64,000 nt of DNA from Gordonia mangrovi (lineage in GTDB: Bacteria > Actinomycetota > Actinomycetes > Mycobacteriales > Mycobacteriaceae), in contig NZ_CP102850.1 of assembly GCF_024734075.1 (NCBI RefSeq), positions 1,984,001-2,048,000 on the forward strand. The letters are read 5' to 3'. Under the pieces are notes generated by a model. That model worked only from the letters and a program-made list of their open reading frames with translations. It had not been told where the DNA came from and made no database searches. The number at the start of each line of letters is the position of its first letter. Positions within the stretch are counted from its first letter, which is position 1. A program made the position numbers and the translations under genes. Shown in pieces: positions 41,656 to 50,287 of this stretch.

Positions 41656-44600
41656 GTGCACGATCCCCTTGCGCCCGGAATCTATGAATCAGTCGTCACG
41701 CAGCGTCTGCAGGAACGGCTCCACGAGACGGACTTGACGCCAGCGTTCGACACAGTCCCGGTGGACGACGAAGCGCATGTGTACGCCCGTCATATCGCCT
41801 CGGTGATCGCGCGTCACTTGGGCCAGGTCGACAAGGCGGACCGTCTGGGGGCGGCCAACGACATCATCGCTCGGCTCGCTGATGGCGGCCGCGACGTTGT
41901 CGCTCGGCGCGAGCTGCTGACCTCTATGTCCATGGAGAATCAGTCTCTACCGATCCGGCCGGCCACCCCGCTGTCGGAAGTCGCACTGCTGACCAACACC
42001 CGCGACGAACCGAACATGGCGGGCGAAATCGCACGCGAGCTGGCGAGCGCCGACCGTGTCGATCTCCTGTGCGCGTTCATCCGATTCGCCGGCATCGCAG
42101 TGATCGGCCGTGAGCTACGTGCGCTGCGCGAACGCGGGATTCCAGTACGGGTGATCACCACAACGTACCGCGGCGCAACCGAACGCCGCGCCATCGACGA
42201 GCTGGTGTCCAAGTACGGGGCAGACGTCCGCATCCGGTATGAGACCGCGTCGACGCGGCTGCACGCCAAAGCGTGGCTATTTCGTCGCAACTCGGGCTTC
42301 GACACCGGCTATGTCGGAAGCTCTAACCTCTCCCGCTCAGCGATGGTGGATGGACTCGAGTGGAACGTGCGGATCTCCAACGTGAGCACGCCCGCCCTCG
42401 TCCGGAAGTTCGAGGCCACCTTCGACACCTACTGGAATGACCCGGCCTTCAAGCCGTACGACCCCGCCACCGACGCCGAGCGACTCGATACCGCCCTCGC
42501 AGAAGCCGGCGGGTCGGGATCGGGGCGCGAAACCATCACTGTCTCGGGTCTCGACGTTCAGCCGTACCCGCATCAGGAACGCATCCTCGAAGCACTCTCG
42601 GTGGCACGCGAAGTCTACGACCAGCATCAAAACCTCATCGTCGCTGCGACCGGAACCGGCAAGACTGTCGTCGCAGCTCTCGACTACCGACGCCTCTGCG
42701 AAGATGCTGGCAGTGAGCTCAGCCTCTTGTTTGTGGCGCATCGCAAGGAGATTCTTGAACAGTCGCTCCGCAAGTACCGGGAGGTACTCGGCGATGGCAG
42801 CTTCGGCGAGCTCTACGTCGACGGGCGCCGCCCGCAGGCGTGGAAGCACGTCTTCGCCAGCATCCAATCCCTCAGCGGCGCCGGTGGCACATCGATCGAT
42901 CCGACAGCGTTCGACATCGTGGTGGTCGACGAGTTCCACCATGCCGCCGCGTCGACGTACACATCGCTGCTCGATCGGCTCGACGCCAAGGAGCTCCTGG
43001 GACTGACCGCAACCCCGGAGCGAACGGATTCGCTCGACATCCTCCGATGGTTCGGCGGCCGGTCTACCTATGAGCTGCGGTTGTGGGATGCCCTCGAACA
43101 GGATCTGCTGTGTCCCTTCCACTACTTCGGCATCGCCGACAACACCGATCTGCGCACGATCTCCTGGTCACGCGGCGACTACAACAAGCAGGACCTCGAG
43201 AATGTCTACACCGGCAACGACGCACGAACGCGACTGATCCTCAACGGTGTTCGCGACTACGTCACTGATCCAACATCGATGCGAGCCCTCGGATTCTGCG
43301 TATCGATCGCTCACGCCGAGTACATGGCACGCGAATTCTCCCGCCAAGGAATCCCGTCGCACGCGATCTCGGCCGATACCGGTGGAACCGACCGTGCACA
43401 AGCATTCGCCGATCTACGCACCGGAGCGGTCAACTGTCTGTTCGCGGTGGACATCTTCAACGAAGGCCTCGACATTCCCGACGTTGACACCCTCCTCATG
43501 CTCCGACCCACGCAGAGCGCCACCGTCTTCCTGCAGCAGCTCGGGCGCGGACTGCGCCGCAGCACCGGCAAAGCTGTCCTGACCGTCCTCGACTTCATCG
43601 GTCATCAGCGCGCCGAGTTCAACTTCGCACCGCGGTTCACTGCGCTGACCGGTGCGCGCGGACGCCATCTCGTCGAGGAGATTGGCGACGGATTCCCGTT
43701 CCTGCCCGGCGCCAGCCGCCTGGTGCTCGATCGTCAGGCACAGGAGATCGTGCTCGAGTCGGTGAAGCAGGCACTGCCATCAAATCGACGCGCAGCCCTG
43801 GTGGCGTCGGTTCGTGAAGTGAATGCGCCAATTCTTGGCGACTACCTATCCACGACCGGTGGCGAACTGACCGACATCTACGCCGGCAGCGGTACGCGAG
43901 CGTGGACTCCCCTACTGCGCGACGCGCATCTGCCGGTCGCTGAATCTGGCCCGGACGAAGAAGCACTCGTGAAGCGCGTACGGGCACTCGCCCACGTCGA
44001 CGACCACGAACGTGCATCCCTCTGGCGTCGTTTGGCGTCCACCGACGGTCCGCGCTACGCCGACCTGAGCCCGCGTGCGCAGACTCTGGCGAGGATGCTG
44101 TTCTTCACGCTGTGGTCCGACCGCGGTGGTTTCGATTCCTACGATGCGGGTTTCGACCACTTGCGGGCGCATCCCGCCGTGTGCGCCGAGATCGGGCAGA
44201 TGCTGGATGTGGCAACCGAGCACATCACCCACGTGCCCCGGGCGGTGGCTGACACCGCGGACGACCTGCCTCTGCTCACGCACGCCCAATATCGACGCGA
44301 GGAAGTCCTCGCTGCGATCGGCTTCGCCAACGAAACGCGTAAGGCACGCGGTCAGGCTGGCGGGGTCACCTGGAGCGGCGACATCGGAGCGCTGTTCGTG
44401 AACCTCCATAAGGACATTCGGGAGTTCAGTCCCACGACGATGTACCGCGACTATCCCATATCGCGCACCGAGTTCCATTGGGAATCACCGCACAACACCG
44501 CCATCGACTCCGACATGGGTCAGCGCTATGTTCGGCAGCGCACCAACGGTTGCGACATTCTGCTGTTCGTCCGCGACCGACCTGACGGTGACTTCGGGGC

Positions 44601-44733
44601 CGCCCCGTTCGTGTATCTGGGACCGGTCGACTACATCACGCATTATGGTGAGCGGCCGATCTCGATTACCTGGCGGTTGCGCCGCGCGATGCCGATTGAT
44701 GTGTTCGAGAGTGGGTCAGTCGTGGCAAGCTGA
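41656..44733 (+). CDS. PLD nuclease-DEAD helicase-DUF3427 protein
   Basis: 1025 residues from GTG 41656. Domains in order: an N-terminal helical region; a phospholipase D-type nuclease domain (about 90-270) with HAKAWLFRR...YVGSSNLSRSAM, a single HxK with the usual following Asp absent; a superfamily 2 helicase (about 295-680) with AATGTGKTVVA, VVDEFHHAAA, GLTATPERTD and QQLGRGLRRSTGK; and a C-terminal DUF3427 domain (YVRQRTNGCDILLFVRD...FVYLGPVDYITHYGERP). These proteins are common in restriction- and defence-like loci and may cut DNA while translocating. A broken PD-(D/E)XK gene follows, probably its former partner. It is divergent from the SMC-type ATPase. Confidence 0.88.
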   Translation: MHDPLAPGIYESVVTQRLQERLHETDLTPAFDTVPVDDEAHVYARHIASVIARHLGQVDKADRLGAANDIIARLADGGRDVVARRELLTSMSMENQSLPIRPATPLSEVALLTNTRDEPNMAGEIARELASADRVDLLCAFIRFAGIAVIGRELRALRERGIPVRVITTTYRGATERRAIDELVSKYGADVRIRYETASTRLHAKAWLFRRNSGFDTGYVGSSNLSRSAMVDGLEWNVRISNVSTPALVRKFEATFDTYWNDPAFKPYDPATDAERLDTALAEAGGSGSGRETITVSGLDVQPYPHQERILEALSVAREVYDQHQNLIVAATGTGKTVVAALDYRRLCEDAGSELSLLFVAHRKEILEQSLRKYREVLGDGSFGELYVDGRRPQAWKHVFASIQSLSGAGGTSIDPTAFDIVVVDEFHHAAASTYTSLLDRLDAKELLGLTATPERTDSLDILRWFGGRSTYELRLWDALEQDLLCPFHYFGIADNTDLRTISWSRGDYNKQDLENVYTGNDARTRLILNGVRDYVTDPTSMRALGFCVSIAHAEYMAREFSRQGIPSHAISADTGGTDRAQAFADLRTGAVNCLFAVDIFNEGLDIPDVDTLLMLRPTQSATVFLQQLGRGLRRSTGKAVLTVLDFIGHQRAEFNFAPRFTALTGARGRHLVEEIGDGFPFLPGASRLVLDRQAQEIVLESVKQALPSNRRAALVASVREVNAPILGDYLSTTGGELTDIYAGSGTRAWTPLLRDAHLPVAESGPDEEALVKRVRALAHVDDHERASLWRRLASTDGPRYADLSPRAQTLARMLFFTLWSDRGGFDSYDAGFDHLRAHPAVCAEIGQMLDVATEHITHVPRAVADTADDLPLLTHAQYRREEVLAAIGFANETRKARGQAGGVTWSGDIGALFVNLHKDIREFSPTTMYRDYPISRTEFHWESPHNTAIDSDMGQRYVRQRTNGCDILLFVRDRPDGDFGAAPFVYLGPVDYITHYGERPISITWRLRRAMPIDVFESGSVVAS

Positions 44734-44767
44734 GCTGATTGTCGTGGGCGCCGTCTACGATTTCGGC

Positions 44768-45574
44768 ATGTACGGATGGTGGCAGTCCTTCGAGCATTTC
44801 TCATTCCCTGGCTCCTCCCCCATTGCGACATCCGAGGATCTCGCCCGCGTCGAAAAGCATGCCCGCGAGCATTGGTCCATCCCGGCCAAGAGACCAGTCA
44901 TCGGCAGTTGGCAGGACAGCGACTGGATTGTCGAGTATCGAGTCGACCCCAATCAGCTGCATCGACAATCCCACAGTCAACGATCGAAGTACGACCGAGC
45001 GCGCCGCGGCGGTTCTCGAGGCAACCTCGGTCCGATCCCGACACAATCGGAACTCTTCCTCCGGACCACCGATCTCGATGCAGGAGATGTGTCGCACTCC
45101 AACACGCTACGAAGGTCTGCCGAATCGACTAGGGGTGAAAGCGAATTGGACCCTGCGGCCCCTGCATTGGTCGAAGTCGATAACAACGCCGTCGAGCGGT
45201 TCGAGGTCACCACCCACTCGTCGGCGACAGAGCGTGACCGACGCGAAGCCGAGCTGCAGGAGCGCTATCGAGATCACCTCGGGAAGCGGGGCCCATACCG
45301 TGATGACCTACCGAATCCCAACACCGTCGGGGGCTGTCCTGGCAACCGACCTCTACGACGTCACAGCCGACGACCTAATCGAGGTGAAGTCCAGCATCGA
45401 CCGTGAGACGCTCCGGCTCGCGCTGGGACAGATCCTCGACTACGAGCGATTCATTCGTCCGAAGCTGCGCACTCTACTCGTGCCGGAACGGCCGGCGCAG
45501 GAGATGATCGACCTGTTCTCGACCCTCGCGATGGGGTCGCTTGGCCGGAGCACGATGGATTCGAGATGTCTTGA
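44768..45574 (+). pseudogene. PD-(D/E)XK endonuclease-like gene with several frameshifts
   Basis: Protein-like sense alternates between two frames. It starts near ATG 44768 (MYGWWQSFEHFSFPGSSP), shifts near 44960, returns near 45050 (ELFLRTTDLDAGDVSHSN; NNAVERFEVTT), shifts near 45290 (VMTYRIPTPSGAVL; DLYDVTADDLIEVKSSIDRE; RLALGQILDYERF) and returns near 45530 (VAWPEHDGFEMS) to a stop at 45572-45574. The total length is a multiple of three, about 268 residues if repaired. The D...EVK core with QxxxY marks a PD-(D/E)XK nuclease. Four shifts suggest decay or indel errors. It follows the PLD-helicase gene closely, so the two were probably one operon. Confidence 0.7.
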
Positions 45575-45618
45575 TGTCGACCGGTTCGCATTATCGCGCA
45601 TCCCACACCGCTCGTCCG

Positions 45619-46112
45619 CTACGAACGCCCACGTCTGGCGATCTCGTCGACGAGTTCCTTCCACTTGGCATCGCTGAGGATCGCAACTGACTCCGCCTTC
45701 GGATTCGCGGCGCGGCGGATGCCGTCAGAGACGACTTTCGGCATGGGCTCGCCGTACGCGGTCGGGACTTGCATCGCACTCGCCACCAATTCGGTGTCGA
45801 ATCGATAGGGATACTTCAGTGTTGACTCGTTCTTTTCGTCTGGCCAGAAGTAGCTCGACTCGATCCTGAGGGGTGACAACACCCGGAAAGGTACACGTCG
45901 ACGGCACTCGTCACCCACTCGTCCGGCTGGCATCGCGGTCCGCGTCGGAGACCGCTCGCCCTTGCTCCGATGACGTGCCAGTCGAAGGACATGCCCCTCT
46001 TCCACTCGTAGGGCTCGCGCCGAAGCCCCCAACGTCCGTGCTCAATTCCGAAGCGGAGATTCGCCTGCACATCAGGCGCAATGCCCGAGTAGGTCGTGAG
46101 GACGAGAGGCAC
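45619..46112 (-). pseudogene. frameshifted small protein, possibly EVE/PUA-like
   Basis: GTG 46112, two bases after the DUF2075 stop, opens MPLVLTTYSGIAPDVQANLRF, then GMSFDWHVIGARASG and WVTSAVDVYLSG. Near 45900 the sense moves to another frame: PLRIESSYFWPDEKN, YPYRFDTELVASA, ending EIARRGRS and TGA at 45619-45621. One indel would restore about 164 residues. The aromatic-rich strand pattern with YPYRF recalls EVE/PUA-type modified-base readers, a weak suggestion only. It was co-translated with the DUF2075 gene. Confidence 0.55.
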
Positions 46113-46114
46113 GA

Positions 46115-47971
46115 CTACCGCCCACCAACCAAGGAGCGCAGCATCTCCTGCGTCTCAGAGTCCGTTGAATACATGCGCATCCCGCGCATGCCTCGGGTGA
46201 GAAGGACCTTGTACGTATTGCGAATGGCGCGGTCGAAGGCCGCGTGGTCGGCGGTCTTCACCTGTCTGTCGTAGCTGTGTTCAGGCTGCGCGACCCAGCG
46301 ATCTGCCCGCCACACCAAGTCAGGTCCGAAAATGACTGCACCGTAGTCGTATTCGAAACCCTGCGCCGTGTACACACAGCCGATCTGGCCGAAGCCGGCC
46401 GGGTCGGTCGCCCAGAGCTCGCGGCCGGGAGCCCCCTCATGCTTGGTGCTCTTCGGGTTGTTCCAGGGACGGCGCCAGCCACCGATCGCGATATCGTCGG
46501 CAAGCGGCTCACCCTTCTCCGGCGTGCTCCACCTCCAGCAGTACCCGGCGACCATACGTGCCGAGTAGCCGTCGTCGAGCATCTGTTGCAGCCGAGTCTC
46601 GATGATCGATGGCGCGTCGTCGACCGACACGTCGAACGCGTCATCACCCTCCCACCGAATCGGCCCACCCGGCTTGAGCTCCAGCAGCCGCTGCACCCAG
46701 TAGTCGTACGCCTGGCTGCCACCACATCGGAACTGGCCGTCGAGATGCACGACCTCGAAAGTGCAACCCATTCGTTCGGCCGCTCGACGGATCTCGTCGA
46801 CACTGCCGCGCTCGGTCGGCTTGACGATCTGATCCTCATCGAGAAGGAAGACCGGAACGCGGGCGGCGTCGATGAGCTCTACGACCTGCGGGCGCCCAGT
46901 CCGGTTAACTGCGCGAGTGAATCGGTTCGTCGAAGTCTCACGGATGCGATGAGCCTCGTCGCAGATGAGGACCTCGAGGTCGTTGGGCTCGGAGTTGATG
47001 AAGTTGTTGTAGTAGGTGAACAACTTCTGCACGCGAGGCGCTCGAGCGCCGGCCACCTTGCGAAGGGTCTTGGTGAAGGCCGACGACCCGGTCGCGTGCA
47101 CGGCCGTCCGCCCCTGCCGAGCGAGCTCACCGAGGAGGCTCAGTGCGATGACCGACTTCCCAGACCCTGGCCCACCCACCACGGCAATAACCTGCTTCGT
47201 GTTCTGGCGCGACGCGTTCTGGACCGCCCGCATCACGAGCGAGTAGGCCACCTTCTGCTCGTCGAGCAGCACGAACTGCTCACGACGCTGAACCTCGTCC
47301 GCGGCCAGGGCCATGAGTTGCTTACTCGGACGGACTGCAGATGACAGAAGTTGATCGGCGGCATCGGCGCCCGACTTGTCCGCAATCCGCGACCGAAGAA
47401 AGTCGATCATCTCGCTGCGCCGTTGTCCTGTGAACATCCGACCGGTCTGAGACTCCGGATATCCCCAGAGTGCGCGAACGCCGTCGTCGGAGGCGTTGTG
47501 CAGGTACGCCACACCAGCCAGCTGTTCAGAACTGCCGGCCAGGCTCGCGATGAAGTCCGCGATGTGCGAGCAGTAGCGCCTCACCTGCTCTACAGGATGG
47601 AGGCGTTCGCGATCTCCTTCGTACAGCACGACATCCTCCGCACCGTCAAGCATCGCGGCCGACGTCCACTGCTTGAGCTCGACGACCACGTACGACGATT
47701 CCCCCGTCTTCGGGTGCACACCGCAAATCACGACATCAGCACGCTTGCTGGTCAGCGGTAACCGGTACTCGAGAAGCAGCTCAGCCTGTTGCAGACCCGC
47801 ATCCTCGAGGTCACCGACGAGGACGGCAACACTGCGCTCCCATGAACGGACTTCCGCCTTCGAGGCGTGGTACCCGTACTCGAAGTAGTGCTGTTCGATC
47901 AAGGTCGGGACAAGCGTGTTTGCGGTGATCTGAGCGCGAACGCCCGACACCGAGGCTCGATACAACGACAC
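46115..47971 (-). CDS. DUF2075 ATPase/helicase-like protein with N-terminal nuclease-like domain
   Basis: 618 residues from GTG 47971, with GGAG five bases upstream. The N-terminal ~200 residues include YRLPLTSKRADVVICGVHP and SYVVVELKQW, a PD-(D/E)XK-type D...ExK pattern. The ATPase part has Walker A VVGGPGSGKSVIALSL (near residue 265), Walker B VLICDEAHRIRE, the sensor-like LDEDQIVKP and a DUF2075 C-terminal block (GCVYTAQGFEYDYGAVIFG...YKVLLTRGMRGMRMY). This family is related to superfamily 1 helicases and occurs in defence islands, often with modified-base reader domains. A small downstream partner is frameshifted here. Confidence 0.85.
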   Translation of the reverse strand: MSLYRASVSGVRAQITANTLVPTLIEQHYFEYGYHASKAEVRSWERSVAVLVGDLEDAGLQQAELLLEYRLPLTSKRADVVICGVHPKTGESSYVVVELKQWTSAAMLDGAEDVVLYEGDRERLHPVEQVRRYCSHIADFIASLAGSSEQLAGVAYLHNASDDGVRALWGYPESQTGRMFTGQRRSEMIDFLRSRIADKSGADAADQLLSSAVRPSKQLMALAADEVQRREQFVLLDEQKVAYSLVMRAVQNASRQNTKQVIAVVGGPGSGKSVIALSLLGELARQGRTAVHATGSSAFTKTLRKVAGARAPRVQKLFTYYNNFINSEPNDLEVLICDEAHRIRETSTNRFTRAVNRTGRPQVVELIDAARVPVFLLDEDQIVKPTERGSVDEIRRAAERMGCTFEVVHLDGQFRCGGSQAYDYWVQRLLELKPGGPIRWEGDDAFDVSVDDAPSIIETRLQQMLDDGYSARMVAGYCWRWSTPEKGEPLADDIAIGGWRRPWNNPKSTKHEGAPGRELWATDPAGFGQIGCVYTAQGFEYDYGAVIFGPDLVWRADRWVAQPEHSYDRQVKTADHAAFDRAIRNTYKVLLTRGMRGMRMYSTDSETQEMLRSLVGGR

Positions 47972-48059
47972 TGCGGCTCCAGGAAGACACGACGGACTTC
48001 CCGCTCGGGTTGGAGCCTTGTCGGAAGCGACGCGTCTGTCGGGCCGAAGCGGATTACGA

Positions 48060-48360
48060 AACCCAGCTTAGTAACGGCCGAAGCCGGTTCGTTGACGAAC
48101 GACCCGGCGGGTCTGCACGCGCCGATGTCCACCACGTCGTCTGCTCGCGCGATGAGGCCGGCAATCACCGAGTTCGTCATTGCCGTTGAAGTGGATCGCC
48201 ACCGACCCAGCAACCTGTTCGAACGTGTCGTTCGACCAGATCTTCTGCCAGTGCGCAAAAGGGATCGCGGTGAACGCCAACGCCTCGGGTTGGCCCCCGC
48301 GCCACCGCCGCAGCGCTGGGAAAACGACGCCCAGAGGATCAGGGTAGCCTGGTCCTGACC
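48060..48360 (-). pseudogene. IS256-like transposase fragment, heavily decayed
   Basis: One minus-strand frame reads EALAFTAIPFAHWQKIWSND, close to the conserved IS256 transposase segment around the third catalytic region (AFPxxHWxxIWSNNPLER). The reading then moves to a second frame (VIAGLIARADDVVDIG). No start, full domain or terminal repeats could be found. It is probably the leftover of an older insertion near the later IS701 copy. Identification rests on this one motif. Confidence 0.4.
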
Positions 48361-48728
48361 ATGGATGTGTTCGAGTTCGGTGCGGGCAAAGTCGTCTGAA
48401 GCGTCCTGTAGACGGTCAAGGTGTCGAGCAAGTCAGGCCAATTGTCCCGCCACGATCCAGTTCTGCCGTGCGGGCGAACGACCGCGCGTCGGTAACTGCG
48501 GTGGTGAACCCGCCAATGGGGCGGATTGATGTGGGTTCACGTACGAAGGCAGGTACGGGCACGCACCGACGCTCGTATTCTGACGGGGATGCTGTGGCTG
48601 GGTCGGATACACGCCTCGTCCTTATATTCTTGCAATCGGTCCATTGCAATCGCGGCGATTCCGCGGATGCAACAAGTCGGACGGTAGGTCAGGACCTAGT
48701 TCAGCCATAAGAAGCGCACCGTTACTAG
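48361..48728. other. non-coding stretch between an IS256-like remnant and the IS701 copy
   Basis: About 370 bp without a convincing gene. Short frames on either strand lack starts with ribosome-binding sites. One minus-strand frame (FARTELEHIHGQDQATLILW) looks protein-like and may extend the remnant just downstream. The stretch ends with CTAG (48725-48728), the left target duplication of the IS. Confidence 0.5.
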
Positions 48729-50156
48729 TAGGACTTTGTTAGGTTGGAAAGGTGTGGTGGCAGAGCGGGCAGGTGCCGATCCAATGGGCCAGTGCGCGTT
48801 GGATTTCGCGCAGTACGCCGTAGAGGGTCAGGCCTGCCCAGAGGCTTTTGGGTGGGTCAGCCGCAGGGTGGTCAGGAAGAGGTGGGCGGCGGTGACCAGT
48901 GTGGCGTGGTGGTGCCAGCCGAGCCAGGTGCGGCCTTCGAAGTGGTCGAGGCCGAGTCCGGTTTTGAGTTCGCGGTAGTCGTGTTCGATGCGCCAGCGGA
49001 GTTTGGCCAGGCGTACGAGGGTGCTGGCGGGTGTGTCGGGTGGCAGGGTGGACATCCAGTAGTCGGTGGGTTCCGCTTTGCCGCTGGGCCATTCGGCGAT
49101 GAGCCAGAGTACGGGCAGACTGCCGTCGGCGGCTCGGGGGATATCGCGGTTGGCAGGTCGGATACGCAGGGTGACAAAGCGTGAGCGCATCACCGTGGCA
49201 TGAGCAGTTGGGTCGGGGTTGGTGGGCTGGCGCCAGGTGATTTCGGTGGCCGCGGCACGGCCGGCGGCTATCACGAGTTCTTTGCAGGACGCCGGTGGGT
49301 CGGGGTATCGGGGTCCGGCCGGACGGCCTCGGCGGCCTGTGGGCGCCGTGGTGACCGGTACCGCATCGCCAGTATGGGCGGTGGTGGCGGATTTGACCGC
49401 CAGCACGTAGTCGATGCCGCGGTCGGTCAGGGCGCGCCGAAACTCGGTGGCGTCGCCGTAGCCGGCGTCACCGACGACCACCGGTGGGATGCGTCCCCAG
49501 TCGATGAGTTCATCGATCATCTCCACGGCCATCTCCCACTTGCGGCGGTGCTGCTCGGCCGACGGGATCGCGCAGCGGCGGCGTGCCTGGCTGATCGCTG
49601 CCCGACTGGAGTCATCGAGGTCCTCGCCGGTATCGTCCCAGCTCTCAGGTACGAATAGTCGCCAATCCAGCGGAGCTGAGGCAATGTCGGTCGCGGCGTG
49701 CACGCTGACGGCGATCTGGCAATTGCCGACCTTGCCGAGGGTGCCCGAGTATTGGCGAGCCACACACGCCGATGCCGGCCCGTCTTTGGCGAACCCGGTG
49801 TCATCAACAACCCACGCATCCGGGCTGATCAGATCGCACGCTTTGCGAGACAGTGTTCGCCGCACCGGACCCACATCCCACGGCGAGGTGGTGACGAACT
49901 GCTGTAGCCGTTGATGATCCACCCGCAATCGCTGCGCCATCGGCTGCATCGATTTGCGTCGACCATCGAGCATCACGCCACGTAGATACAAGCCCGCGAC
50001 AGCCCGCCGATCCTTACGGAGCAACGATGAGAACACTTGATTGACAAACGAATCCAGCTCCGTCTCGACCCGCCGCAACTCCCTGTCATCCACCTCACGA
50101 TTATCCCAGCCGCACCAGCGAAATCCGTTGCGACACACCGACCTAACAAAGTCCTA
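48729..50156 (-). mobile_element. IS701-family insertion sequence, copy 2 (inverted)
   Basis: 1428 bp, same length and termini as copy 1, in the opposite orientation. It is flanked by the direct repeat CTAG (48725-48728 and 50157-50160), a perfect match to the YTAR-type IS701 target. The different duplication from copy 1 (ATAG) shows a separate insertion event. It lies between the DUF2075 cluster and the AddAB-like pair and is not seen to interrupt an intact gene. Confidence 0.93.
48828..50138 (-). CDS. IS701-family DDE transposase (identical to copy 1)
   Basis: 436 residues, identical in sequence to the copy 1 product, starting at GTG 50138. The same DDE residues are present. The same CCCAAAA heptamer occurs at 48852-48846, in the -1 slippage register, before the early stop at 48828-48830. 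The identity of both copies, including this arrangement, means the gene has not diverged since transposition. Confidence 0.93.
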   Translation of the reverse strand: MCRNGFRWCGWDNREVDDRELRRVETELDSFVNQVFSSLLRKDRRAVAGLYLRGVMLDGRRKSMQPMAQRLRVDHQRLQQFVTTSPWDVGPVRRTLSRKACDLISPDAWVVDDTGFAKDGPASACVARQYSGTLGKVGNCQIAVSVHAATDIASAPLDWRLFVPESWDDTGEDLDDSSRAAISQARRRCAIPSAEQHRRKWEMAVEMIDELIDWGRIPPVVVGDAGYGDATEFRRALTDRGIDYVLAVKSATTAHTGDAVPVTTAPTGRRGRPAGPRYPDPPASCKELVIAAGRAAATEITWRQPTNPDPTAHATVMRSRFVTLRIRPANRDIPRAADGSLPVLWLIAEWPSGKAEPTDYWMSTLPPDTPASTLVRLAKLRWRIEHDYRELKTGLGLDHFEGRTWLGWHHHATLVTAAHLFLTTLRLTHPKASGQA

Positions 50157-50287
50157 CTAGACCCCCTCTTTGCATGACTGACCGAACCAACCACATCGAC
50201 GACAGCGGCGGACGCCACCTGAGTGGCACCATCGGTGGGAGCCCCTGGCGATGACGCTGCAAACCGCTCGAACTCTTTGCTGCGCCA

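Noticed and set aside
5942..50156. The two IS copies as a composite transposon carrying the 41 kb between them
   Set aside because: Each copy has its own matched 4-bp duplication (ATAG and CTAG). A composite transposon would share one duplication at its outer ends only.
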